Source: Irpex lacteus
Lineage: Eukaryota > Basidiomycota > Agaricomycetes > Polyporales > Irpicaceae
Length of the DNA: 64,000 bases
Assembly (NCBI GenBank): GCA_001986395.2
Contig: MQVO02000005.1
Location: forward strand, 434,001-498,000
Direction of reading: 5' to 3'
This document shows, piece after piece, positions 1 through 12,080 of the stretch (position 1 is its first letter; every line of letters begins with the position of its first letter). Below the pieces are notes generated by a model. It saw nothing but the letters and a program-made list of their open reading frames with translations, was not told where the DNA came from and did no database searches. A program made the position numbers and the translations under genes.

Positions 1-248
1 CGCTAGGCACGCGTCGCTGCGCCAGGAGGTGCGAAGCAATCTGGACAAGTATATTTGTTCTCCTTTGAAATCATAGGCCTAGTACTATATTTCTTGTATA
101 ATAGGAACACTCTGTTGCGTAAGCTGTTCATCGAAACTGACAAGGATTTATGGAAACTGTTAATGTACAAGAGTTATGCTAGCGTATCTTTGCACATCTC
201 TAGAACATCCGGGTTCGCCTCAGGAGGATCGTCAACATATCATCTGAA
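1..248. other. window edge, no gene recognised
   Basis: This short stretch lies 3' of the WD40 gene. It probably holds that gene's 3' untranslated region. No coding pattern was recognised on either strand. Confidence 0.5.
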
Positions 249-2845
249 CTACCTCATGCGAAGGATGTCGGTAGCACTGAAGGTACGAATCGTACCGTCC
301 TCCGACGAGGTTATGATAGCGTCTGCCTCCGGTGAGAACGCAACGCTCCTAATCTTGTCAGCATGACCCTGGTATTCCGCTACAAACGTTCCAGAACGAG
401 CGTCCAACAACCTAACATTGCCCTCCATAGTCCCGGAGCAAAGCCAGTCTCCGCTCTTGGAATATGCAAGAGTGTTGACAAGGCCTCCGTGATCAGAGAT
501 AACCGCACGACGTTGGCCAGTCCATGAGTCGGCTATGACGATGGTCGTATCGTCTGAGCCAGTTGCCACTTCGTTGTCGTCCTTGGAGAACGCGACACAC
601 CAGATCGGCGCAGAGTGCTCGTGCAGCGTCAGCAACTCTTCTCCAGTTTCGAGATTCCAGACACGGGCTGTCTGGTCCTCGGAAGCTGTGGCTATACGAG
701 CACCATCGTGAGAGAAATCCACCATGTAGATGTTCGCCTCGTGCCCTCGCATCTCCACAAGCTTTGCGCCGTTCACTGGATTCCACACGCAGACGTTATG
801 GTCCATGGTCGCGACGATTTTTCTGCTGTCAGGAGTGTATGACACCCACTGAGGGCTCGTCACGTTGTTGATAGTGCGAAGCAGCGCGTATCCTTGTGTC
901 GCATCCCAAATCTTCAGGACGCCGTCTAACGCTCCCGAGACGAGACGAGTGCCATCGGGAGAATAGGCGACCTTGGTGACGTCGAGCTCGTGGCCTTCGA
1001 GGATAGGGAAATCGTTGTCTTCGATATCGTTTCCATCCTCGTCCTTGTCAGCGATGACAGACCAAACGATGATCTTCATGTCCGCAGATCCAGAGGCCAG
1101 CTTAGTCCCGTTCGGAGAGAATGCTAGAGCGTATACACCATCCTCGTGTCCGCTCAGGTGTTTGACCACCGTACTCGTGGCCAGCTCCCACAGAATGATG
1201 CTAGCGTCGTCGAAGCCAACGGCGATGATTTTTCCATCCGGAGAGATGGACGTGGCTTTGAGAGATCCCTGCTGCTGTGCCTTATCTGACAGATGCTGGT
1301 GAGGCCACTCAATGGTCTTTTCGTTACCAGCGGAATCTCGGAAAGTAACTGTCGCGTCGCGCAGGGGAGGGTCTCCGAGATCATCGTCGCCTGTAAGTAG
1401 AGAGCTAGGGGGCCTTCCAATGATCTTGTAAACTCGTTCCCGCCGTATTACATCATCTAGAGCCAAACTTCCAACTATTGATGTCGTTAATGGGGGTGGA
1501 TGATGGGAAGGTGCAATCATGCCCACCTTTGCGCTCGTCGACCACAATGCGCGGTTCTTTCTGGCGCAGGGCCGCAATGATATCATCCGGCAACTCCTCG
1601 CCCTGCAGAACGTTGTTGAGTGACTGAAATAAGAGCAATGCCAAAAGGCTCTACTGACGAGGAATAGACTTTGTATATCTTCGTTACATGCCAACGCGCG
1701 TTCTGCATCAGAGCATACCTATTACAACATAAGATAACACAATACCCACGATTCCTGACTCTACGTACCTCAAAAATGTAATCCAGAAGGGCATCAACGG
1801 GTTGATATGCCTGCGTAAGAAGTTAGCGTTATATTGGACGTTTAACGAGGGCGCCTACTGTTGTGGCCGAGTCCTCAGAGTCCCGCTCGTCGACAAGGCT
1901 TCGGACAGCTACGTCGTCAGAGGGATCCTCGCCCGGTGGTAAGGAGTGAGGACCTGCGTTTGCTTTGAGCGTCTTCCAAAATCCTAGTCGCGACGTCATC
2001 CTATAATATCGCAGAAACATAGACAGCCCTTTATCGGGGAAGAGTTGTCTTTCGCCAGGAAGTATCGAACGTTCTTTGGAGCGACTATCATTATCGGTGA
2101 CCAAGCGGATGTGTAGACCGAAGTCTATGATGCTTGGAACACCGGCGCCGATGTCTGCTGCTCTGCTTCTTTGCCCGGAAAGGATCGTCACAATCCTATA
2201 GTACGTGGATTTGATGGACCCATTCACGAAAATAAGGTCCTCCAACTTTATGCTGACGGCCTTTCTGATTTCTTCATACCAGCCTTCAATATTGTCCTTG
2301 ACATATTTTTTGAGAGCTTCGCTCGATTCGACTTGCGTTAGCACTCCTACTTCAGGAAGCCAGCATACGGCGCCCTGATCATCTCCAGACGAGTAGCTCA
2401 GCTTGATCCGGGCGTTGGCCGCTGCAGGCATACCTCTGCGCGCAAGTCAACGATGTGCACCAGCAACCAAAGAGAGACAGAGAAGTACGGACCCTTCAAG
2501 CGTCCCTCCAAGCTCCCTCTTCTTGACTGTTCGACTCGAGTACAGGTTGGGTTTCATATAATTGTCGTAGGTTTTAATGAATTGGCGGATCTTGTCAAAA
2601 TCGAAATAATTGCACATGTCTTTTGGCAGAAACCTTTCCATGCACCTAGCCTCGATCTCTTTGGAGCACAAGTCGACATTGAACAAGAAGATGAATGCGC
2701 CGTCCTTGTTGATGTACCCAACATCGCCGAGTTGCACTTCTTCGGACTGGTTGGGGCCTTCCGGTATCCATATCGCATGTCCCTCATTCAAGCAAGACAG
2801 TTCGTCAGCATATACAGCAGAAGTGGGTTTATCCGATGGAGCCAT
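249..2845 (-). CDS. WD40-repeat protein with uncharacterised basidiomycete N-terminal region
   Basis: Six exons join in frame: 2845-2493, 2435-1847, 1810-1769, 1718-1659, 1623-1527 and 1474-249. They total 2,367 nt and encode 788 residues. The C-terminal 350 or so residues carry eight WD40 repeats, recognisable by cores such as AFSPNGTKLASGSAD and AYSPDGTRLVSGALD with terminal W-D-like pairs, which should form one beta-propeller. The N-terminal part (motifs GHAIWIPE, LGDVGYINKDGAFIFLFN, YVKDNIEGWYEEIRKAV, PVDALLDYIFE) resembles an unnamed region that I recall as common in wood-decay basidiomycete proteins. Its function is unknown to me. A propeller of this kind usually scaffolds protein complexes; a specific role here would be a guess. 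Introns of 36, 50, 35 and 52 nt separate the middle exons, and exons 3 and 4 are only 42 and 60 nt. An alternative is two adjacent genes, but every junction keeps the frame. The ATG at 2845 opens the first exon. Confidence 0.75.
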
Positions 2846-4519
2846 TGCAAGTAAATTTCTGCGGTGTGCAACGTTACGAAATCACTACATGACTGCGCGA
2901 TACATGCAGAATGGGCTTACGGCTGAAAGGGGCGCGAGTCTGGACGTATGGTACCGCGATAGAAGGTCCGATGGAGATGATGGTTAGCTGAGAGGCAGGA
3001 TCCTTATATGAGACCAGCGGGAGCGCCGTTGATGTAGGGAGATAAAGGCTTGGATGAATGTCCTTTGGAAATGCGTCACTACTTCATGATGGAGACTGGC
3101 GCCGCGATCAGGAAAAATGAGGTCTTACGCAGGTTGCCCTCTGCCAATTGCAAAACTATGCTGTGGATACAATGGATCTAGGTAAAGGGGCAAATATGAT
3201 GGCAAGACTTTCGCGAGAAAGAAACATAGTTGTGTCCTACGTGCGACAAAGGGGTCATCTGTTGAGACAATCGTGTGACAGAAACTTAAAAACGACGCAC
3301 CGCAACAACCCGGCCTCTCAGGGTCATTTCCACGAGGGTGCGAGGGGAAAGGACGCCTAGTACCAAACTAAAGAGGCCTTTGTTGCCTATTTGTTTGCCC
3401 ATGTTACTTGCATGGTACCGTGAGGAAAACGGCGCGTGGCACTGTCGGTATGGAAGAAATTAGCATATGTTCTTGGTAAAGAAAGGGTGAAGGGCGTACA
3501 ATACACTCGGACTTCGCATCCAGTGCCACCTACCAGTAGTCCTTTGGTGTGGATAATGTGTACTACATCACGAAAATAATCAAAATGAGAGCTAGCTAGA
3601 CCTGGCGTGGCAAGCGTTTGCTCGGCTGCTAAACGCCCGCCATTGTGGCGTTTGATTTCCACGGTTGATCACGGCTGGTCACAGTTCCTTACCCTGCTCA
3701 TCGCCCGTCACAGTGCCAAGTAAATTAGCATGCTATATATTACTGTGTTCTGCGATGCTTGAACATGCTCTGGGTTGTCCTCACAGGAAGAGATATATGT
3801 GCCCACTGAGGGGTATTTGCTTCGGGACACCTGCGTCAGGGTGCTGAAGCTTCATAGTTCATTATAAGAGTACTGATAGGCTAGAAACTACGGTATCGTG
3901 ATACTTTGGCTACTAGTACTTTTATACCACAGGTACCTGCGCAGAGGCGGGCGCAGTAAGCGCGAGCAGTGGTGAAGTTGAGGATTTCTGTACGGCCAAA
4001 GCGACGTCGACCATGATCACTCTAGAAATTGAATATTGGCCAGTTGCGTGATTATGCTACATAACTGGAACTAGTTGACGACCTTGGTCAGGTATCGCTC
4101 AATATTAAATCTTCTTACCACAACGCGCTGCACGTATACTTGGAGCAAGGTCGCAAGAACTACGCGCCCGCGCCATGAAATCACGGTCACATGCTGCAAA
4201 TGTAGCGCTCAAAACCTTGTTTCTGTGGGCACATATATATTATATAAGTCTCCCCGTCCTCCAAGTCTGCTCACGTCCTCTTTGTTTTCGACCCACCACT
4301 ATCTGTTCCATTTACTCTCCGCCTCCACGCTTGCGCGCGACGTTATTGACCGGTGCTCGCACTCTCCATCCTCGCCGCAAGACTTGTACCGGCCGTGCAA
4401 TAACGACGCAAACTGCGAAGATGACCGCTCTGAGACCTGCAGCAGGAAGAGGAGGCCAGTCGGTTCATGAGAGCAGATACACATGGGGGTTTCCGTGTTC
4501 ACACTGAGTTGGTATTTTC
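2846..4519. other. intergenic stretch, no convincing gene
   Basis: About 1.7 kb without a recognisable protein. Small open frames around 3.15-3.36 and 3.39-3.66 kb show no family resemblance and look random. A TATA-like element followed by pyrimidine-rich sequence lies at 4241 and is listed separately. Confidence 0.5.
4231..4248 (+). promoter_or_regulatory. TATA-box-like element
   Basis: The run acatatatattatataag is followed by a CT-rich tract of about 120 bases, the usual look of a basidiomycete core promoter. No long reading frame follows. The downstream transcript may be noncoding or the short spliced frame described at 4520. Confidence 0.35.
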
Positions 4520-4848
4520 ATGAGACGTGATGGTGAGTTTTCTCTGTGGTACCATGACTATATGCGCTACTTACTCTTTGTATTGTCAACAGCTTCGGTG
4601 TCCGGCGGCTGTCCCTGTTTACTATGCTCGTGAGTAGCCGTGTGGTGTCGCGTTCTATGTTTGTACATCTTTTATACTTATATCGCTGGCGGTAGGCCTG
4701 TTCCTAATATGCCTTGGCTTAACTCAGTGTGTTCGAGTAAGCTTGCTTCCTATTATCATCTTACCAACACTGCAGGGTACGACTGCGCGGGCTAGGCCCC
4801 GGATACGACGCAGCCCTAGCGGCCGCCGCTAGGGCTGCGTCGTATTGA
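4520..4848 (+). other. possible short spliced transcript, about 40 codons
   Basis: Starting at the ATG at 4520, good donor and acceptor sites (gtgagt at 4533 to acag at 4592; gtgagt at 4630 to gcag at 4775) join into one open frame of about 40 codons. It ends at TGA 4846-4848. An optional 9-nt exon at 4728-4736 also keeps the frame. The last exon contains the perfect hairpin at 4803-4845, which would encode an alanine-rich tail. Nothing in the peptide is recognisable. It could equally be a noncoding RNA or chance. Confidence 0.15.
4803..4845. repeat. perfect inverted repeat, 20-bp arms, 3-nt loop
   Basis: The left arm begins atacgacgcagccctagcgg and the right arm is its exact reverse complement, separated only by ccg. 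The 43-base element is GC-rich. As RNA it would fold into an unusually stable hairpin. It is too short for a complete mobile element. Confidence 0.9.
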
Positions 4849-5881
4849 AACGGTGGATATAAAGCTTAGCCGGCATGCACGCGCAGCATGCTTAAGACGT
4901 TCCCAGACTAACAAAGCAGGTAGGTGAGTGTTCTTGTATCTATTGTGTTGTTTACGCTCTCACCGACACGCATCCTATAGAACAGAGAGTCATTGAAGTG
5001 CTCAAGGCCGGTCAACTGGTGAGTCCGGACACTACATTTTGCTTCCGCCTCCCGTCATCGATGCGCACTCTCAGGCAAACATCCTCGCCTTCGGTCAACG
5101 CGCCCCACGTTGTATCTCCAATGCGTCGTAGTACTTCGGGTTGGGTGGTGTATGCTTTTGCAGTAGCTCGCCTCGCTATATGTCTTGCTTAAGATTAGAA
5201 ATATAATATATTTAGTCCCCCTGTTGATACCTGAATGAGCAATGATGCACGCGATATGGGCCTAGGTGCAGGCAATGCAGACCTTCCCAAAGCAAGCATT
5301 CACTTGCTTGAAAATGTCTGGCACCCTTTATCACGTCGTGGCACAATCGCAGAGCTTATCACGCATGCTCACTCGATTATCACTCATGTTCACTGGATTT
5401 TCATCCGATTCTCACCCGAGGGAACCAATATCAAGGCCAGTTCTGGTTAGTTGATGACTGCGATACCATGGTCTGGCTGCTAAACGATGATATAGTTAGC
5501 TCTGAATCCGTTTATTTTCGTGATGTAGTAGTAAGTATCGCTTTGTACAACATCACAAATTTAGTACTGCATCTCACCTGCGCATGCGCAAATAACGACT
5601 GCTCCCATTATTCATCACCATTGCTAAAGGTTACTCACATATCGAGCATGGTGAAGTGTTGTTGCTGGATGGTCTAACTTGAAGTTACTCGGAACGGATA
5701 CTCGCGTATTTGGACTTGTTTACCATTCCCTTTGTGGCGTTGGTGCCTTGGCCTGCGCTCTTGCGGGACCCCGGTTACCCGTCGATATGCACAGCTAATT
5801 AGGCACCGCTCAACCGGAGGCTATGTGCCAGTCTATGTTCTTCTCTTTCCACGACGACCTCAACGCCTGCGCGACGCCGGG
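4849..5881. other. intergenic stretch upstream of conserved gene
   Basis: Further splice-like signals occur (donor gtaggtgag near 4920, acceptor ctatag near 4980, donor gtgagtcc near 5020). A 71-codon ATG frame lies at 5235-5450. None resembles a known protein. The final 150 bases are presumably the promoter and leader of the gene at 5882. Confidence 0.4.
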
Positions 5882-7956
5882 ATGAGCTTAGATGCAAACC
5901 TCTTCACTCTCAACTTTCAACAAAACAAGGATGACCCGAATATCATAGACCTCGTCGATCCCTCCGACAATCCGCATTACAGGAAGCAGAGAGTGCAGAC
6001 TACAGAGTATAAGATCAATGTTTATGGTGCGTTTCTCTCCGTTATGAGCTATAACTATAACATTGCTGATAAATACAATTTGAATGAAGAACCATTGTCA
6101 GACAGTCTGCTGGCGAGCGTGACTGCTCCAAGCGCGACCAGTAAGGTTAAGGTTATCGAGTTGCACAACCCATCGCACGTCGTAGAGCTCAAGTATACTG
6201 GTACACTGACATTTAAATGGAGATTCGAATGGGAAGCGTGAGTGCCTTCATCGTTCTAGTACCATCGCCACAATCAACCTAGTCCGTTACAGACATGAAT
6301 TCGAATGGAGGCGCGAAGAATGTTATATCATTCGTAAACCAGACCCTGCAGTCCTTGTTGCTGTCACAAAGGAGCCATCTGGAAGAATTCGCACATCATC
6401 TGTGCAGATATTGGACTATAACCTGAATCGGTGAGTCATTCATGTGCCCTGTGACTGCCTGCGCTATCTTGGAAGAGACAGATCGGTTTTCATCCAGTGG
6501 AGGCCTCCTTGAATTAGTGCGACATGTCCCAACTTTGTTATATTCATTGCTTCCTGTGACAGCTTCGACATTGATGACCGCAAAGGCCTCGAAATATTGA
6601 TACTCACGGCACTACTCACCTTCCAAGATACGAACGAGGCGTACCATACTCCGCAGCAAGCGCAACCTCCCGCCGAGGTTGGCACCACTAGATCAGGTTT
6701 CCTCGGTATGACACGACGTGTGTCAGACACAGTTTCCGTCAACAACGTTCCGTCGACACCTCCCGCACTTCCACCGAAGCCTGCGCCAAAAAGCGGCGTG
6801 GACAGGATAGCGGAAACCCATGCTGTGCAAGCTGCGCGTGGCGAGGGCGAGGCAAATGAAGTTCTGGTAGGCGAAGAAGGCAATGCTGAAGAGTATGCCG
6901 AGTATGCCGAGAAGCTCCTACGGGTAAGCTTGATCAAACCATCCATACGAGTAGCGGGACACATATAACTTTTCTACAGGACGATGCGATGCTTTTCATT
7001 ACAGTAAAGTCTGCGTCTTCCGAACAGGTGCCCAAAGTGTTGCAAGTGGTTGAACATACGAAAAGACTTCGTCATAAAGCTGGTTAGTTTAGTCTGTTGT
7101 GCGCGTCTTCGGCATCTTACGAATCAGGGGCAGGTTTGGACGAGAACCAGGAGCTGTTCCAATATGTCATCTATGATACAGCTAAGAAAGGTCCCAGGGT
7201 GATCAATCTCGACGACAGTGGGCCCAAACATGCAAATTATGCACCACCAACGAGCCTCTCGGTGCATCTGAGCAAAATTGACATGCCAGAGCTACGTCCA
7301 CGCCTGGAGAATCTACGCACAGGGCCAAGTATGAGGGCACGGCCACCAGTAGTGGAATCTCCTGTTTCGGTTATGCCTGAAGGCAACGCGAAGCAAAAAC
7401 CTGAGGTTAATGAGAAAGCGCGGAAGAAAGCGGAGAAAGAAGCGCAGAGGAGGGCTGAAAAGGAGGCAAAGGAGGCCAAAAAGAACGGAAAGATCAAGAA
7501 ACGTGCGTCTGCCTGGATTCACTTGTGTCGTCTCTGAACAGCACGAGTTCAATCATACTCACGACCTCTTGATCTTATGATGTAGCTACTGCAGAGCCTC
7601 CTCGACCGAATACACTCACTAGACCCACGCTTTCTCCTACATCATCAGCACCTCCTCCCACGTCCCACTCCAATAACGCATTCCAACGCTCTCGACCACT
7701 CTCTTTCCACGCCCCTCCGTCACAACGCCCTCAAGCTTACCAGCCACCCGCAGCTATGCCTGCCCCCGCATTTCCTCAGCCTTCCGCTAACTACTCCTTC
7801 TATGGTGGAATGACATATCCATCGGATCTCCCTTTAACGCACGGTCTACATCCACCACCACCACCTCCCAGACACCCAAGCACACGGCCCCAGAGTTTCT
7901 TTGCTGGGGGGAATACTCCTCATGGTGGTTATGTACCAGGATATCCTAGACCGTGA
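5882..7956 (+). CDS. conserved basidiomycete protein of unknown function (possibly Tubby-like fold)
   Basis: Seven exons join exactly: 5882-6026, 6090-6237, 6293-6430, 6563-6923, 6980-7082, 7128-7502 and 7586-7956. They total 1,641 nt and encode 546 residues. The N-terminal 150 or so residues form a compact beta-rich-looking domain, with the motifs FTLNFQQNKDDPNIIDLVDP, FEWRREECYIIRKPDPAVL and LDYNLNRFDIDDRKGLEI. I recall close relatives across Agaricomycetes, but none with a known function. A Tubby-C-terminal-like or DUF6593-like fold is a guess. Next come a proline-rich linker, a short globular stretch, a lysine/glutamate/alanine-rich helix around residues 395-425 (KARKKAEKEAQRRAEKEAKE) and a proline-rich tail ending GGYVPGYPRP. 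No signal peptide or membrane segment is seen. The ATG at 5882 gives the first sensible residue (MSLDANLF); a longer in-frame start at 5732 is less likely. Confidence 0.75.
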
Positions 7957-8455
7957 TCGTGTGGAGGGGCCTGACACCCCAGGTAGTTTGAGTTCCGGCT
8001 GGATAAATACTTGGGACTCTGTACGAGCGACGAAATATCGGAAATACATCTAGTACATCTGGCTTACGTATGAGTGTGGCACAACTTGAATAAATGTGAT
8101 TACTGTTCCAGTGCGGCTGGGTGACGGGCACGTACAACGAGTCCCCATATACTTTCCAGCCGCTATTGTCACACCTCCGCCTACGTTTTCCTCACATTAC
8201 AAGTGTTACCCGTACTTGCTCAGAGTTGCTCGCATGCGTATGACGCGGATGATGTGCAAGGACCCCAGCCACCTGGATTACCATTCCTGGAATTGGACTG
8301 GCCACTCCCTCCGGCCTCGGATTTTGGTTGTTGTTTTCGTTCCTTCGGGTTCAACACCAAACTACTGTCCTTGTGACTATTATACACTAGCTTGTGGTTC
8401 GACTCTAATCCCACAGGAACTCACGACTTCAAGTCTGCCTCCAGTCCAACATCGC
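7957..8455. other. intergenic, promoter region of BUD6-like gene
   Basis: An open frame runs into the BUD6-like gene from 8096, but its residues show no conservation that I recognise. The stretch is more likely leader sequence. No other feature is seen. Confidence 0.5.
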
Positions 8456-11400
8456 ATGTCTTCAACCGCTAGACAGTCCTCACATTCATCTCGAAGAGAC
8501 ATCCAATCTTCCTCGAGCACCTCATCACACGCTCGAAGCGATCGCTCTAGTCGTCCACAACACAGTGTATGTACTCTATTCTTGATGTACCCGATATTTC
8601 AACGATTGAGACCAGCATTCTACAGCCCGCGATCGAATCAGCCGTTACTCGCCTTCTAGTCTCAATCAAATCCCTGCTCGAAACGTTGACGTTATGGAGC
8701 TCAGGAAGGAAGACTGAAGTGGAGGTTAGCGATGTCTACGTACGGTTGGGAAACGACTTCAATGCTGCGGTCTCTGCGTTTGGGACATTTCGGATCGACA
8801 TGACGTGCGTACACCCCAAACTTCTCTCGCCACTGATCTTAAAGGCATGCACAGCGAGTTGAATACTATTCCAGACGAACTGAGAGGCGTTCTGGAAGCC
8901 TGCCTGGCGGAAGATGCTTCTCAACAAACATTGGATGTATACTTACCAGACGTCCGGAAGATTATCACGAAACTCCTGCAAGGACTTCGGGCCAAGCAAT
9001 CGATATACAGAGAGATTGTGTCTGATCAGAAGAGCCGATCTTCAATTGCGGAGGATGGCAGTGCTACTTCGAGTCGTCCCGAAAGCAGATCCTCGCGTAC
9101 TTCCCGTCGAGATACCGCAAACTCGACCCGGAGTAGTGCACGAGATCACGTACTATCGTCCGACAGCTTATCTCGTCGAAGTGCAACTGCAACGAGGAGA
9201 AAAGAGTCAGTCAGCTCCAGCTCGAACCCATCTGAGCCGTTCGTTGGAGGGTTTGCTGTGTCCGCAGCGGATAGTCAGCGATCTTCAACACCTGTCCAAC
9301 CAAATCCGCGGAGGGATTGGTCCGATGGAAATGGAAATGGACCTCGTCCCCCGTCTCGCGCATCCTCTGCCACACCTGTGTCAGACGGCAGAGGGGAGCA
9401 GTCCGCACCACCACCAGAAGTGCCGCCCGTTCCTCGTCCGCCATCACAGGTTCCCAGCCATGTCAAACGATACTCCCTTGTAGACCGCCCAGTTTCATCA
9501 CCAACGCCGCCACCGACAGCACCCACACCACCACCACCCCCTGCGGTTGTAATTGAGCCAACATCACCGACTGGAACAGACACGCCGCTCGATGAACCAC
9601 CAGCGTTCCTGGAGTCGCCTCCCCCGGACGGCCCTGCTGTGCAAAGCTCTCTAGCCGCCCTGAAGCAGAGTGATGCCCTCGAACGAAGAGCGTCCAAACG
9701 TTTCTCGACGTACAATATATCGAAGATGACCGGCGGAACACTCAGAGGCGCTCCTGGTCCGTCGAATAGACGTTCGATGGCATTCAGCTCTGTACCATCA
9801 CCGGGAGATTTAGCTGCCCTAACAGAAGAAAACGAAGAGGAACCACATACGAGGAAACGCGAGCGAGCCCGGCCAGGTCAACCGCGATCCAGAGGTCCTT
9901 CACCTATTGCAGAGGACGAGGAAGAAGCGCCGCCCGTACCGCCACTCCCCGCGGCTTCACGAGGGCCCTCACCACACCCTGCTGCCCCTCACGTACCAGA
10001 GCCGCCTGCCCCACCACCCGCACCGCCTGCTCTTGTCAATGGCACTCTACCCGCCGTCCCCAGTGAAACCACACCCCCTACATCCGCATTCCCTGTCTTC
10101 TTGCAAGTCGGTCGAGAAGTCAAGAAAGTGATGATGGAACCCGGCTTGAGCTTCTCTATGCTACGAGTGCTGTTCGTGGACAAGTTCTCGTATAGCCCTG
10201 GGCAAGATAACTTCCCTGCGATATACATACGAGATCCGTCGAGCGGCGTGCAGTATGAACTGGAGGATATGGATGAAGTCAAGGAGAAATGCCTTCTCTC
10301 TTTGAATATCGAACGTAAGTTCCCGGGAAGTCGTTGACCGCACTGTGCTCATTATGTCCCTTTTAGCATTGGACCAAATCAAACAGCATATCGACCTCCA
10401 GATCTCAGCCCTCTCGAAAGATATCAAGGATCTTCGTGGCGTCGTCTCGAGTCAACGCAGAAACTCACTCCCTCCTCCCGCACCTGTCATCATTGGACAA
10501 CCTCTGTCCGAAGGGTCGTCTCAGGCTCAACGTCCATCTGACCGTCAGTTCCGCAATGTGGCCAGAAGGCTATCGCGCATCATACCAGAATCGGGTGACG
10601 AGGAAAACACACCGAGGACGACACCTGAACCGATATTGCCTCAAGTCACTGGCGCTTCGATACAACCTCAGATGACTGGTGCTTCCGTCATGTCTGACTA
10701 CTCTGCACGTGTCGTCTCGGATTTGAAGACTCAGTTCGACGAGGTACAGAACTTGAGGCGTGACCTTGGTATCATGCGTCAGCTCTATGTCGACTTCATG
10801 AAGCAGACGAAGGAGTCACTAGGCACGCTTCGATCGCAGACTCAGAACGTCAAGGAGCTCGCTTCCGCCAAGGTTGGAGGCGCACGGGCCTATATCAACG
10901 ATGGAAAGTCGAAGCTTGACTCCCGAAGTCAGAACGTTTTGACGAAGATGGAGGAGCTTCAAGACACCGTCGAAGCTATCAAGGACGACGTGCTGAAGAG
11001 GAATATTAACCCACGCCCGCAAGTGTTCAAGAACATCAAGGCAGACATCACAGCGTGCGCCGCCGAGCTCGAGAGTCTGAAAGATCATATTCAGACCGTC
11101 AAGCCTATGTGGAAGAAGACGTGGGAGGAGGAGTTGCAGAATATCGTCGAGGAGCAGCAGTTCCTCAGCCACCAGGAGGAGTTCCTTGGCGACCTCCTGG
11201 AGGACCACAAGGCTGTCGTCGAGGTGTTCGGGCATGTCGAGAAAGTCATCTCCTTGCGTGGTACCGGGTCTGGTAAAGCGCGCGGCGGGAAGGTCTTCAG
11301 ACCACCTCCTCCAGACGAAGGGCATACCGGTCTGAGCACAGTCCTGCTAGAGCTGCGCGGAAATTCCGATGGTAGTGACCGCCGTCTGAAGGCTATCGAG

Positions 11401-11646
11401 GCTACGGAGAAGAACCGCGCGAAGCAGCTACAGGACCGCTCCGACGAGTTCCAGTCCGAGCTTTCAGGATTCGTTAAGGAGAAGAAGTTGAAGATGACGG
11501 GTGGTGCGGAGGAGGCTGAGCGCGTGAGGCAGGTGAGGAACGACATGACGTTGAAGGCGATGTTCACGGGAGGATCTACTACTGGTTCCGTTGGTGCTGC
11601 CTCGCCGTCAATGTCAAACGGAGACCTGGCGTCTCCCCGCGACTAA
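8456..11646 (+). CDS. BUD6: Bud6/Aip3 family actin- and formin-interacting polarity protein
   Basis: Four exons (8456-8566, 8626-8804, 8855-10314, 10367-11646) total 3,030 nt and encode 1,009 residues. After a serine-rich start, residues about 38-140 match the Aip3 N-terminal region: ESAVTRLLVSIKSLLETLTL, SDVYVRLGNDFNAAVSAF and VRKIITKLLQGLRAKQ. A long Ser/Pro-rich disordered region follows. The conserved C-terminal Aip3 core begins near residue 540 (FPVFLQVGREVKKVMMEPGL, NFPAIYIRDPSSGVQYELED) and continues into extended coiled coil (ALDQIKQHIDLQISALSKDI). In yeasts Bud6 binds actin and stimulates formins at the polarisome to nucleate actin cables. A role in hyphal tip growth is inferred. The domain order and length fit filamentous-fungal members. 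The splice at 8804/8855 uses the downstream acag acceptor, because the upstream ttaaag one breaks the frame. Confidence 0.92.
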
Positions 11647-12080
11647 GGATATGAAGAGGTGCTTTCGTACGTAGATGGCCCTTGGGTTTCAGTTTGCGAT
11701 ACTTAATTTTATGGACACTCTGGTTGTATTCTTCGCTCTCGCTGTATGACTTGTGCTGCATTGACTACACAATATGATTATTGAACGGGCGTGTACCATC
11801 CTCATTACTCCTCATCGTACAACATTCTCTCGACGTTCCCCAGCTCGAATGGCTACAAGCGCTGAGCGCTCATTGCTACGGCCGCGGCCATTTTGGTTTG
11901 GGCCGCTCTACTTTCCAACATGTACACAGGCTGCCGTTATTTGCGTCCAACTTCATGCTCTGCCCTGCGAAACACACTATCCATCTACCCCTATAGCCTG
12001 TCAGAGTTACGACAATAACGACTATCACGCACGACCCTAGAAATTACTGCGAACGAGACTGTCGGCCGCCTCCTTCACCT
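11647..12080. other. intergenic
   Basis: About 430 bases, presumably the BUD6-like 3' untranslated region and the promoter of the coiled-coil gene. No further feature is seen. Confidence 0.5.

Noticed and set aside
4421..4507. Possible mating-pheromone precursor (short ATG frame ending in Cys-Ser-His)
   Set aside because: It does not end in a proper CaaX box, and no pheromone receptor or homeodomain gene is nearby.
8096..8455. N-terminal extension of the BUD6-like protein
   Set aside because: The frame is open, but its residues are unlike the Ser-rich Aip3 start and the region looks like promoter or leader. The ATG at 8456 is preferred.
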